From an uncultured Clostridium sp. (GTDB taxonomy: Bacteria > Bacillota > Clostridia > Lachnospirales > Lachnospiraceae): DNA of 38,547 nucleotides. Where the stretch lies: positions 1 to 38,547 of the forward strand of contig CAMMNN010000032.1 in assembly GCA_946498245.1 (NCBI GenBank). Direction: 5' to 3'. Below the pieces are notes generated by a model. The model was not told the origin of the DNA. It worked only from the letters and a program-made list of their open reading frames with translations, and did not search any database. Below are positions 1 through 6,703 of the stretch, one piece after another. Positions within the stretch are counted from its first letter, which is position 1. Each line of letters starts with the position of its first letter. A program made the position numbers and the translations under genes.

Positions 1-261
1 CTGGTACTGGATCCCCTCATAAGCCAGAAGAGCCGGCGTCAAACTCTCTAATCTGTCCGGTTCCATCTCCTGAAACCGGACAAAATTCTGCCTTGCAATT
101 CCTTCGTTGCACTTCCACAATGCCTGGGCCTGGGAAAAATCCAGTCCCCTGATTTTCTCTAACAGGAGCTTCGTCTTTTCTAAAAATTCCGGCAGAGATT
201 CCGCCGGAAAATAGTCTGTATTCCGGTTCATTTTCTTTGCCGGAGAAATAATAATTTTCAT
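1..261 (-). CDS. yaaA: YaaA family peroxide stress protein (partial, N-terminal part)
   Basis: The first 87 codons of a minus-strand gene that runs off the left edge. The product begins MKIIISPAKKMN, the signature start of the YaaA/DUF328 family. Members of this family limit intracellular free iron and DNA damage during peroxide stress in E. coli; the biochemical activity is poorly defined. The ATG at 261 overlaps the bcp stop codon (ATGA), so the two genes are translationally coupled in one transcript. Pairing with a thiol peroxidase supports a peroxide-defence role. The C-terminal two thirds are outside the window, so integrity cannot be judged. Confidence 0.9.
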   Translation of the reverse strand, partial: MKIIISPAKKMNRNTDYFPAESLPEFLEKTKLLLEKIRGLDFSQAQALWKCNEGIARQNFVRFQEMEPDRLESLTPALLAYEGIQYQ

Positions 262-710
262 AAAGCCTCCAGCATCTGGGCCGGATTTTCCTTTGCCTTT
301 ACTTTGCCGAAAGCCTTTTCTATGATGCCTTCTTCATTAATAAGATAGGTGGTTCTCACAACGCCCATGGTCTTTTTCCCGTACATATTTTTCTCCTGCC
401 ATACGTCATATGCCTGAATTGCCTGCAGCTCCGGATCTGATAAAAGAGTGAAGGGAAGGCTGTATTTTTCTTCGAATTTTTTGTGGGAAGCCACCCCATC
501 TTTGCTGATTCCCACTACCTCTGCTCCCTTTTCCTGGAACTGAGGATAGCGTTCCCCAAATCCACAGGCCTGGGCTGTGCAGCCTGGAGTATTATCCTTA
601 GGATAAAAATACAAAATCAGTTTTTTTCCACGATAGTCTGACAGACTAACCATATTTCCGTTCTGATCCGGAAGGGTAAATTCCGGCGCTTTCGTTCCGA
701 TTTCCAGCAT
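258..710 (-). CDS. bcp: Thioredoxin-dependent thiol peroxidase (Bcp/PrxQ peroxiredoxin)
   Basis: A 150-residue cytoplasmic peroxiredoxin that reduces hydrogen peroxide and organic hydroperoxides using thioredoxin. The peroxidatic site is the P37-x3-T41-x2-C44 motif, and Cys49 five residues later is the resolving cysteine typical of atypical 2-Cys Bcp/PrxQ proteins. Length is full for the family. The start ATG at 710 has AGGAGG about 7 bases upstream. It is first of a two-gene unit with yaaA, overlapping by four bases. A TATAAT-like box at 766-771 (minus) lies upstream, partly overlapping the 12-base palindrome AATGATTTCATT at 757-768. That palindrome might be an operator, but it does not match the PerR consensus well. 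Confidence 0.95.
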   Translation of the reverse strand: MLEIGTKAPEFTLPDQNGNMVSLSDYRGKKLILYFYPKDNTPGCTAQACGFGERYPQFQEKGAEVVGISKDGVASHKKFEEKYSLPFTLLSDPELQAIQAYDVWQEKNMYGKKTMGVVRTTYLINEEGIIEKAFGKVKAKENPAQMLEAL

Positions 711-1076
711 CTTGTTTCCTCCTTATTTCCGCTTACGCATTGTTAAATTGTAATAAAATGATTTCATTATATGTATTCCTGCCATACCATCTTCCTGCTT
801 TTTTCACCTGAACACAGGAATTAAAATAGCCAAAATCCGCGTGACGCCAGGGCCTTCGCGATATACCACAATATATCACATTTAAAGTGGAATGTAAACT
901 TTATGAAGCAGAGCTGACCCTGTGCGCTTCAAAAGCTGCGCCCTGACAGTTTCCGCGGGCGAGACAGCCAATAGGCCGCAGGCCCGCCAAAAATCTATAG
1001 AAATTGAAAAACTTTTTAAATTCTCTTGCTTGTGACGCAGGGTAATCATATATACTGTTTTCAGGAGGCGATGAAA
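711..1076. other. Intergenic region between divergent bcp and merR-type gene
   Basis: About 366 bases without a credible gene. It holds a possible minus-strand -10 for bcp at 766-771 (TATAAT, no good -35) and the plus-strand promoter of the MerR gene near 1026-1056. A GC-rich interrupted inverted repeat has outer arms GCGGGC and GCCCGC within about 950-992. No convincing RNA gene was seen. Confidence 0.5.
1026..1056 (+). promoter_or_regulatory. MerR-type promoter with 19-bp spacer
   Basis: TTGCTT at 1026-1031 and TATACT at 1051-1056 are separated by 19 bases. MerR-family regulators characteristically act on promoters with such over-long 19-20 bp spacers by untwisting them. The predicted start point would leave a leader of only about 14 bases before the ATG at 1077. 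An alternative -35, TTGTGA at 1030-1035, would give a 15-bp spacer and is less likely. Confidence 0.5.
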
Positions 1077-1862
1077 ATGGATAAAAACCTGGCAATCCCT
1101 CAGGGATATATGACCATAGGGGAAGTTGCAAAGAAAATGGATGTCACGGTACGGACTTTACAGCACTATGACAGAGAAGGGGTTCTTCCTCCATCATCTG
1201 TCACGGAAGGAGGACGCAGATTATATACTGACAGGGACATTGTGAAGCTTCATCAGATTCTATCGCTGAAGCATTTAGGGTTCTCTCTGGACGACATTAA
1301 AAACCGTCTGATCCCTCTCGATACCCCGTCTGAAGTTGCCCTTGTCCTTGCTCAGCAGGCCGCAGACATCAAAAAGAAACTGGAAAATTTGGCGGAAGCA
1401 TTAAGGGAACTGGAGGCTTTGCAGGGAGAGGTCCTTCAAATGCAGACCGTAGATTTCAAGAAATATGCAGATATAATCGTAAATCTCCAGATGAAAAATG
1501 ACTTTTACTGGCTCATTAAGCATTTTGATGATCAAACACTGGATCACATCCGCAGCCGCTTTGACAAAGAAAGCGGTCTGGCCTTTATCAATGCCTTTAC
1601 ACGGCTTCAGGAGGAGGCCATACAGCTTCAGGACGCCGGGGTTCCTGCAGACAGCCCTCAGGGACAGGACTTTGCAAGGGCTTATTGGGATATGATTATG
1701 GATTTTACCGACGGCGATATGAGTCTCATTCCTAAGCTTATGGAATTTGGAAACCTCGAATTTTCGGATAAAAACTGGCAGGAAAAGCAGGAACGCGCTA
1801 ATGCTTATGTCCAGCAGGTTTTGGATATTTACCTGGCAAAATCAGGATTCAATCCCTTTTGA
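1077..1862 (+). CDS. MerR family transcriptional regulator, TipA-like
   Basis: A 261-residue regulator. The N-terminal winged HTH (about residues 10-80) includes the characteristic YMTIGEVAKKM, RTLQHYDREG and GGRRLYTDRDI blocks. A coiled-coil dimerisation helix follows (about 95-130). The C-terminal ~120 residues are helical and resemble the TipAS ligand-binding domain (for example GVPADSPQGQDFARAYWDMI). TipA-like MerR proteins bind diverse drugs or peptides and activate their own or neighbouring genes. The ATG at 1077 is chosen because GGAGG at 1064-1068 lies 8 bases before it; an in-frame ATG at 1071 would be too close. No obvious target gene follows on the same strand, so autoregulation is the best guess. 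A CRISPR array begins six bases after the stop. Confidence 0.85.
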   Translation: MDKNLAIPQGYMTIGEVAKKMDVTVRTLQHYDREGVLPPSSVTEGGRRLYTDRDIVKLHQILSLKHLGFSLDDIKNRLIPLDTPSEVALVLAQQAADIKKKLENLAEALRELEALQGEVLQMQTVDFKKYADIIVNLQMKNDFYWLIKHFDDQTLDHIRSRFDKESGLAFINAFTRLQEEAIQLQDAGVPADSPQGQDFARAYWDMIMDFTDGDMSLIPKLMEFGNLEFSDKNWQEKQERANAYVQQVLDIYLAKSGFNPF

Positions 1863-1867
1863 TGATT

Positions 1868-1899
1868 TTCGGCTGAGTCGCTCCCGTGGAGGGAGCGAC
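1868..1899 (-). repeat. Degenerate terminal CRISPR repeat converted to a palindrome
   Basis: This block ends exactly 33 bases before the next repeat and keeps the GGGAGCGAC end. About 18 of 21 bases match in its right-hand part, but the ATTTCAATCCA arm is lost. Instead it carries a perfect 9-bp inverted repeat, GTCGCTCCC at 1877-1885 and GGGAGCGAC at 1891-1899, with a GTGGA loop. Degeneration at this end is what is expected for the leader-distal end of an array. Confidence 0.7.
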
Positions 1900-1932
1900 G
1901 GCAATGACAGGGAATCAAACCGCTTATGAAGG

Positions 1933-2096
1933 ATTTCAATCCATGCCCCCGCAGGGGGAGCGACGCCTGCACCGCCATCAATAATTTGGGGGTACTGTAT
2001 TTCAATCCACGCTCCCGCAGGGGGAGCGACGGGATTCTGAGAAAAAAGTGCGGCGTGGAGATCAATTTCAATCCACGCTCCCGCAGGGGGAGCGAC
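1933..2096 (-). CRISPR. Mini CRISPR array, type I-C-like repeat, no cas genes in window
   Basis: Three 32-base repeats lie at 1933-1964, 1999-2030 and 2065-2096, with 34-base spacers at 1965-1998 and 2031-2064. A fourth degenerate repeat at 1868-1899 adds a 33-base spacer at 1900-1932. Read on the minus strand, the repeat starts GTCGCTCCC, folds into a GC-rich hairpin, and ends GTGGATTGAAAT, the well-known type I-C repeat ending. The two right-hand repeats are identical, the third has two changes, and the fourth is decayed. The leader is therefore inferred to lie to the right, in the AT-rich sequence after 2096, with transcription to the left. Spacers are unique in this window. No Cas1, Cas2 or effector gene is present here, so the array is orphan or served in trans. 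Confidence 0.93.
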
Positions 2097-2406
2097 AGCA
2101 ATTTTAACCAATTTCTATATTTATTTTTCGGGATATAATAGTCGTTTTTCTCAATTTAATTAAGCGGATTTGTATTTCCGCCCTGCAAGTCGCAGCGCAA
2201 AATCCCTTTTCCATATATAATTGCAGTGCGAATCTCTCGGGCTTTTTATGTGTACTTACCATTCGCACTTCGTCTCATTGATGTGTTCCGCCCTATTGCA
2301 GCCCATATTTCTGCATGATGAAGCTGGATATATGGCGATTTGCAGGGCAAAGCACATGAAACAGCCGCTGCCTCTGCCACTTTTCTTTTCGCTGCACATC
2401 AGTTAG
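2097..2406. other. CRISPR leader candidate and non-coding flank
   Basis: The first ~70 bases beyond the array are AT-rich (2097-2165), as expected of a leader on the minus strand. A TATTAT-like box lies around 2137-2142 with a poor TTAATT -35, so the promoter is tentative. Further right is a perfect 9-bp inverted repeat, AGTGCGAAT at 2225-2233 and ATTCGCACT at 2261-2269, with a 27-base loop. No credible gene is seen. A 61-codon open frame at 2221-2406 has no ribosome binding site or recognisable protein. Confidence 0.45.
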
Positions 2407-2784
2407 CTATTTTTCCGCTGCAAATGCCGCCGCCTCTTTCACCCAGCCCATAAGCTCTTCATCGATTTCTTCCTGCTGGGAAATCAATACATGGTGAGTC
2501 CAACGGTTGGGATATGGTTCACTTGCTGCGTCAATACGGGAAGATTCCGCTTTATGGCGGAGTCCGAAGGTAATTACAATATAGGAAGCCGGACAATCCT
2601 TTTTCTTTCGCACACGCAGGAAGGATACGCAGGAAAAAAGATGCTTATTGTAAAACGAAATCTGGCTTTTCTGTACCTTAATCCGCACATTCTCAATCTC
2701 CTGAAACACTCTCTGTTCAAACGCGTCGTAGAGAGGCAGGGCTTCCATATGGTTCTCAAAAAAGTACAAGACGTCGCTGTTCAT
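2407..2784 (-). CDS. DUF5655 domain-containing protein
   Basis: A 125-residue soluble protein. It matches what is known of DUF5655 proteins: an N-terminal helical part (FFENHMEALPLYDAFEQ), a central Q-K-S-Q-I-S-F block, the VRKKKDCPASYIVITFGL strand region, and the EPYPNRWTHHVLIS motif followed by a terminal helix. Function is unknown; the family has a compact alpha/beta fold. The ATG at 2784 is preferred because AAGGAAG lies about 9 bases upstream; an in-frame TTG eight codons earlier has no such site. An extended -10 sequence (TGGTATAAT) on the minus strand at 2886-2894 may drive it. It stands alone, about 210 bases from the next gene. Confidence 0.75.
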   Translation of the reverse strand: MNSDVLYFFENHMEALPLYDAFEQRVFQEIENVRIKVQKSQISFYNKHLFSCVSFLRVRKKKDCPASYIVITFGLRHKAESSRIDAASEPYPNRWTHHVLISQQEEIDEELMGWVKEAAAFAAEK

Positions 2785-2885
2785 GCCTCTGATCTTCCTT
2801 TCTCTCAAAGTACAAGCAGATTCATACTTTGATAAAATGCTTGTCCCTTCCGATAAAACATTAAAAACAATTTACTCCCGTGTAC

Positions 2886-2894
2886 ATTATACCA
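2886..2894 (-). promoter_or_regulatory. Extended -10 promoter candidate for DUF5655 gene
   Basis: On the minus strand TATAAT (2886-2891) is preceded by TGG, matching the TGn extended -10. No good -35 is seen 17 bp upstream. The predicted leader is about 95 bases. Confidence 0.4.
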
Positions 2895-2995
2895 ATCATT
2901 CGGGGATTGCGCTATACATTAGCTGCAGTCAATGAAACTTTTAGCGAAATGTTTGCCGGCATCTTGTTTGTACGCAAGTAAAAGGCGGGAAACTC

Positions 2996-3523
2996 TTACA
3001 CTTTTACAATATATTTGCCAGTTGCCTGCTCTATGAACTCCCGAAATTCCTGGAGCGCTCCTCCGCAGATTTTTTTCTTATCATATACCTGAGCGTGGCT
3101 GATATTGTATATGAATATAAAATAGTCTGCATTTTCAGCTATAACCTCAATCTTATTATAGTGAAAAATGCTTGTGCCAATATCCGTACTGGAAACAAAT
3201 TCATTCTCTCTAAACACAGCTTTTGCTTTTTCTGTACCGGGCAATAACCGCCTGCGGGCAAAATAACCGTTGATAGCATCTTCCCATAATAAAACTATAA
3301 CCAGTATACTTATGGTAATCAATGTGATAATTGTACGCATTTCTAATTTAATTGAAAATCCGTTATCGCCTGACCAGCAAGAAAGCAACAGGCCTAATAC
3401 TACAACAATCCAGCCAAATATATGGGAGCGTCGGCTCCTTTTCCTGCGGACAGTTTTTCTTAGGGCCTTCGCCATAACGGTCATGGATTTTTGATTGTAT
3501 TCTGTTTCAAAAGAAATGTTCAT
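2996..3523 (-). CDS. YcxB-like small membrane protein
   Basis: A 175-residue protein with a basic N-terminal stretch (KALRKTVRRKRSRRSH) and two predicted membrane spans at about residues 36-52 and 63-80. A C-terminal cytoplasmic domain of about 90 residues follows. That domain contains an ENEFVSSTDIG...FHYNKIEVIAENADYFIFIY pattern resembling the YcxB-like C-terminal domain (PF14317), whose function is unknown. The start ATG at 3523 has an AAAGGGA element 6-7 bases upstream. It is not obviously in an operon, and the region upstream is largely decayed. Family assignment rests on pattern recognition only. Confidence 0.6.
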   Translation of the reverse strand: MNISFETEYNQKSMTVMAKALRKTVRRKRSRRSHIFGWIVVVLGLLLSCWSGDNGFSIKLEMRTIITLITISILVIVLLWEDAINGYFARRRLLPGTEKAKAVFRENEFVSSTDIGTSIFHYNKIEVIAENADYFIFIYNISHAQVYDKKKICGGALQEFREFIEQATGKYIVKV

Positions 3524-3677
3524 GGCAATTTCCCTTTCTATTTCCCCTCCCGCTTTTTTGTTATCTTACCATAATTTTACAACCATGGAAATAGGGAGTT
3601 TTTTGGATAGCGTAAAACGATTGTCAGCTTAAAAAGAATCTTCGACACTTCAGCCTCCTAGCCCCCATTCATGGTGA

Positions 3678-3812
3678 ATGGATGATTTGGTCTTTCACAC
3701 AGAATCCGACTATGCCAGAAAAATCAACTGGCTGCTGCCCCGCTGTGAGGAAACGCAGATTCGTGTTATCTATGACATGATTGAAACCATGCAGGAAATC
3801 GGAAAACACTAA
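3678..3812 (+). pseudogene. Possible gene remnant, 44 codons
   Basis: A short plus-strand frame reads like real protein: charged and amphipathic, with INWLLPRCEETQIRVIYDMI. It starts straight after an in-frame TGA and lacks a Shine-Dalgarno sequence. A second frame running to 3936 (through DENRVTLVRFLFQKSNWNAI) also looks protein-like but has no start codon. A plus-oriented terminator follows directly. Together this looks like the tail of a lost plus-strand gene, possibly frameshifted. I do not recognise the family, and a chance reading frame is possible. Confidence 0.3.
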
Positions 3813-3934
3813 TACTAATTCCCGTTCCGATTTTCCTGAAATTTCTGAGGACGAAAACCGGGTTACCCTTGTTCGTTTTCTCTTCCAAAAAAGCAACTGG
3901 AATGCCATTTTTCGCCAAGGTTTTTCACTGGTAT

Positions 3935-3967
3935 AGAGAATCTGAAAACTTATCAGGTTCTCTTTTG
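3935..3967 (+). terminator. Intrinsic terminator (plus) after gene remnant
   Basis: AGAGAA-T-CTGA at 3935-3945 pairs with TCAG-G-TTCTCT at 3953-3963, followed by TTTTGTT. It points in the plus direction although no intact plus gene precedes it. Confidence 0.55.
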
Positions 3968-3990
3968 TTAGGCCAAGGGCCTAACAACGC

Positions 3991-4029
3991 AAAAAGGGGC
4001 ACTTTCACGTTTTAAATGAAAGTGTCCCT
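3991..4029 (-). terminator. Intrinsic terminator of greA-lysS
   Basis: GGGGCACTTTCA at 3996-4007 pairs with TGAAAGTGTCCC at 4017-4028 (one G-T wobble, 9-base loop). On the minus strand the hairpin is followed by a run of five T (3991-3995). It lies 24 bases after the lysS stop. Confidence 0.85.
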
Positions 4030-4052
4030 AATATCTTAGGTACAATATTGAT

Positions 4053-6053
4053 TTAGTACAGCTTTGCTCCCGCCGGAATCGTATCATCTAACATCAGGAG
4101 ATTTAATCCCTCACGCCCATCATATTCATATACGGCGGAAATGAGCATTCCTTCGGAATCGATACCCATCATCTTTCTGGGCGGCAGGTTGGTAATGGCC
4201 ACACAGGTCTTTCCAACCAGATCCTCTGGCTCATAATATTCGTGGATTCCACTTAAAATGGTACGTTTCCGGTCGCTTCCGTCATTCAGGGTGAACTTTA
4301 AAAGCTTTTTGGACTTTGGAACCGCCTCGCAGGCCTCTACCTTTACCACCCGGAAATCGGACTTGGAGAAGGTATCAAAATCCACCGCATCCTCAAACAG
4401 CGGCTCGATCTTCACTTTAGAAAGATCAAGCTGCGGTACGGACACAGCCGCCGGCATAGCCTCTAACTGCTGCGCAAGGGCCTGAGATGCCTGACCCATG
4501 GCAGACTCCAGGGAAGCTGCTTTTCCAGCCTCGCTGTTAGCCTTCTTAGCCCCTTCAGAACCGCCAAGGGACTTCATTGTCGGAAACAGCAGTACGTCCC
4601 GGATAGCTGAGGAATCTGTCATCAGCATTACCATACGGTCGATGCCGTATCCAATTCCGCCTGTGGGGGGCATACCTACCATAAGGGCGTTTAAGAAGTC
4701 CTCGTCTGTGTGGTTTGCCTCCTCGTCGCCCTGAGCGAACATCTCTTCCTGGGCTGCAAAACGTTCTCTCTGATCAATGGGGTCATTTAACTCGGAGTAA
4801 GCGTTGGCCATTTCCCAGCCGTTCATGAAAAACTCAAAGCGCTCTACGTGTTCCGGATTGTCCGGTTTCTTTTTGGTCAGCGGAGAAACCTCAATGGGGT
4901 GATCCATTACAAAGGTGGGCTGAATCAAGTGCTCTTCTGCAAATTCTTCAAAGAAGAGATTTAAAATATCGCCTCTCTTATGGCGTTCTTCGTACTCTAC
5001 GTGATGCTCCTTAGCGGCGGCTCTGGCCTCTTCCAGAGTATGGATGGTATCAAAATCCACTCCGGAATATTTCTTTACGGCTTCTACCATGGTAATTCTT
5101 TCAAAGGGTTTCCCCAGATCCATTTCAATGCCGTTGTAAACAATCTTTGTGCTCCCCAGTACTTCCTGGGCCACATAGCGGTACAGGTTTTCCGTTAAAT
5201 CCATCATGCCGTGGTAATCCGTATAAGCCTGATACAGCTCCATCAGTGTAAATTCCGGATTGTGACGGGTATCTACGCCTTCATTGCGGAATACGCGGCC
5301 GATTTCGTATACGCGTTCCAAACCGCCTACAATCAGTCTCTTTAAGTACAGCTCCAGAGAAATCCGCAATTTTACGTCTTCGTCCAGGGCGTTAAAATGG
5401 GTTTCAAAGGGACGGGCGGCGGCTCCGCCGGCATTGGCTACCAGCATGGGCGTTTCCACCTCCATAAATCCCTGGCCGTCCAGGAAACGGCGGATAGCGG
5501 AAATGATTTTGGAGCGCTTAATGAAAGTCTCCTTTACCTCTTCATTCATAATCAGGTCCACGTATCTCTGGCGGTAACGGATGTCCGTATCCGTCAAGCC
5601 GTGAAACTTCTCCGGAAGAACCTGGAGGCTCTTGGAAAGGAGCTTCAGCTCTGTAGCATGAATGGAGATTTCTCCGGTTTTTGTAGTAAATACCGTTCCC
5701 TTCACCCCGATAATGTCGCCAATATCCAGCTTCTTAAAGTCCTTGTATTCTTCTTCCCCAACATTGTCCCGGGCAACGTAAACCTGGATTTTGCCTTGTA
5801 AATCCTGAAGGCTGCAGAAGGACGCCTTTCCCATGACGCGCTTAAACATCATACGGCCGGCAACGGACACTTCTTTTCCTTCCAGTTCATCATAATGTTC
5901 TTTGATTTCCGCACTGTGATGCGTTTGATCATACTTGGTTACCTGAAACGGATCTTTGCCAGACGCCTGAAGTTCTGCCAGCTTATCCCGGCGCGCCTGA
6001 AGCACGTGATTTAATTCTTCCTGGCTCTTTACCTGATTCTGTTCTCCTGCCAC
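4053..6053 (-). CDS. lysS: Lysyl-tRNA synthetase, class II, with C-terminal tRNA-binding domain
   Basis: A 666-residue cytoplasmic enzyme that charges tRNA-Lys using ATP. The N-terminal OB-fold anticodon-binding domain (about 55-160) precedes the class II catalytic core (about 175-495). Motif 2 is around residues 255-274 ([20 protein letters not shown]) and motif 3 around 465-473 (GGIGYGIDR). Bacterial LysRS usually ends near residue 500. Here a linker (about 496-553) leads to a ~110-residue domain with [20 protein letters not shown] and [15 protein letters not shown], typical of the EMAP-II/Arc1p-like tRNA-binding OB fold also found at the MetRS C terminus. The start is GTG at 6053, with AGGAG 9 bases upstream. 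It follows greA by 18 bases in one operon and is followed by a strong terminator. Confidence 0.97.
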   Translation of the reverse strand: MAGEQNQVKSQEELNHVLQARRDKLAELQASGKDPFQVTKYDQTHHSAEIKEHYDELEGKEVSVAGRMMFKRVMGKASFCSLQDLQGKIQVYVARDNVGEEEYKDFKKLDIGDIIGVKGTVFTTKTGEISIHATELKLLSKSLQVLPEKFHGLTDTDIRYRQRYVDLIMNEEVKETFIKRSKIISAIRRFLDGQGFMEVETPMLVANAGGAAARPFETHFNALDEDVKLRISLELYLKRLIVGGLERVYEIGRVFRNEGVDTRHNPEFTLMELYQAYTDYHGMMDLTENLYRYVAQEVLGSTKIVYNGIEMDLGKPFERITMVEAVKKYSGVDFDTIHTLEEARAAAKEHHVEYEERHKRGDILNLFFEEFAEEHLIQPTFVMDHPIEVSPLTKKKPDNPEHVERFEFFMNGWEMANAYSELNDPIDQRERFAAQEEMFAQGDEEANHTDEDFLNALMVGMPPTGGIGYGIDRMVMLMTDSSAIRDVLLFPTMKSLGGSEGAKKANSEAGKAASLESAMGQASQALAQQLEAMPAAVSVPQLDLSKVKIEPLFEDAVDFDTFSKSDFRVVKVEACEAVPKSKKLLKFTLNDGSDRKRTILSGIHEYYEPEDLVGKTCVAITNLPPRKMMGIDSEGMLISAVYEYDGREGLNLLMLDDTIPAGAKLY

Positions 6054-6071
6054 CTTGGTACACTCCTTTAG

Positions 6072-6551
6072 TTATACTCTCTGTATTGCCAGTACTTTGT
6101 ACTGAATGGTTCCCATCTGAGTTTCCACTTCTACCACGTCCCCGACTTTCTTTCCAATAAGGGCATGGCCCACGGGAGATTCATTGGAGATTTTGTTCTG
6201 AAGGCTGTTTGCCTCTGTGGAACCTACAATGCTAAATTCCATTTCTTCTGCGTATTCAATGTCGTACACCCGAACTACGCAGCCAACGTTAATCTTTTCC
6301 AGATCCACGTCTTCTTCTACGACTACTTCGGCATTTTTCAGAAGCTTTTCCAGCTCCTCAATCCGCAGCTCAATGTCTCTCTGCTCGTCTTTTGCAGCGT
6401 CATACTCTGCATTCTCAGACAAGTCGCCCTGCTCTCTGGCTTCCTTTATCTTCTGAGCCACTTCTTTTCTGCGGTTTACTTTCAAATCGTGAAGTTCGTC
6501 TTCGTATTTTTTTAATCCTGCATAGGTCAGAATATTTTTCTTTTCTTCCAT
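6072..6551 (-). CDS. greA: Transcription elongation factor GreA
   Basis: A 159-residue factor that enters the RNA polymerase secondary channel and stimulates cleavage of backtracked transcripts. The N-terminal antiparallel coiled coil (about residues 8-75) carries the conserved tip GDLSENAEYDAAKDEQ at about 42-57 with its acidic residues. The C-terminal FKBP-like domain (about 85-158) includes SPVGHALIGKKVGD. Length is normal. It is the first gene of greA-lysS, with a perfect promoter at 6603-6631. The AGGAGG element lies 12 bases before the ATG, slightly longer than usual. Confidence 0.97.
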   Translation of the reverse strand: MEEKKNILTYAGLKKYEDELHDLKVNRRKEVAQKIKEAREQGDLSENAEYDAAKDEQRDIELRIEELEKLLKNAEVVVEEDVDLEKINVGCVVRVYDIEYAEEMEFSIVGSTEANSLQNKISNESPVGHALIGKKVGDVVEVETQMGTIQYKVLAIQRV

Positions 6552-6602
6552 AATGTCTTGCTTCCTCCTGAACTATTTGTCACGCCTTCTCGCATTCAAG
6601 GT

Positions 6603-6631
6603 ATTATAGCCCAAACTCCCCCGGTTGTCAA
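6603..6631 (-). promoter_or_regulatory. Consensus sigma-A promoter for greA-lysS
   Basis: On the minus strand TTGACA (6626-6631), a 17-bp spacer and TATAAT (6603-6608) match the consensus in all twelve positions. The predicted leader before greA is about 45 bases. Confidence 0.92.
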
Positions 6632-6703
6632 GAACTAAGACCGGCCTTCAAATGCCTTTCCATACAAGGATTTTTTCGCCCTTCCAAACGGCGGGACCCG
6701 GCG

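Larger units (their letters stand above)
3524..4052. other. Intergenic region with decayed coding sequence and terminators
   Basis: About 530 bases with no intact gene. It holds a likely upstream region for the YcxB-like gene (3530-3600), a 44-codon plus-strand fragment (3678-3812), a second plus-strand frame without a start (to 3936), a plus-oriented terminator (3935-3966), a TTAGGCC/GGCCTAA palindrome (3968-3984), and the lysS terminator (3991-4029). Confidence 0.5.

Noticed and set aside
757-771. Possible PerR box upstream of bcp
   Set aside because: A 12-base palindrome overlaps the -10, but it does not match the TTATAAT-N-ATTATAA consensus closely enough to name it.
901-1131. 76-codon minus-strand frame
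   Set aside because: No ribosome site, no recognisable protein, and it overlaps the MerR promoter and gene start.
1829-2138. Three open frames across the CRISPR repeats, encoding repeated peptides such as VAPPAGAWIEI and SLPLRERGLK
   Set aside because: They are translations of the CRISPR repeats. The APPAGAWIEI peptide is a frequent misannotation of type I-C repeats; there is no ribosome site.
2221-2406. 61-codon plus-strand frame next to the CRISPR leader
   Set aside because: No Shine-Dalgarno sequence, odd composition, and overlaps an inverted repeat.
3669-3908. 79-codon minus-strand frame
   Set aside because: The plus strand looks more protein-like in this stretch; no ribosome site or family resemblance on the minus strand.
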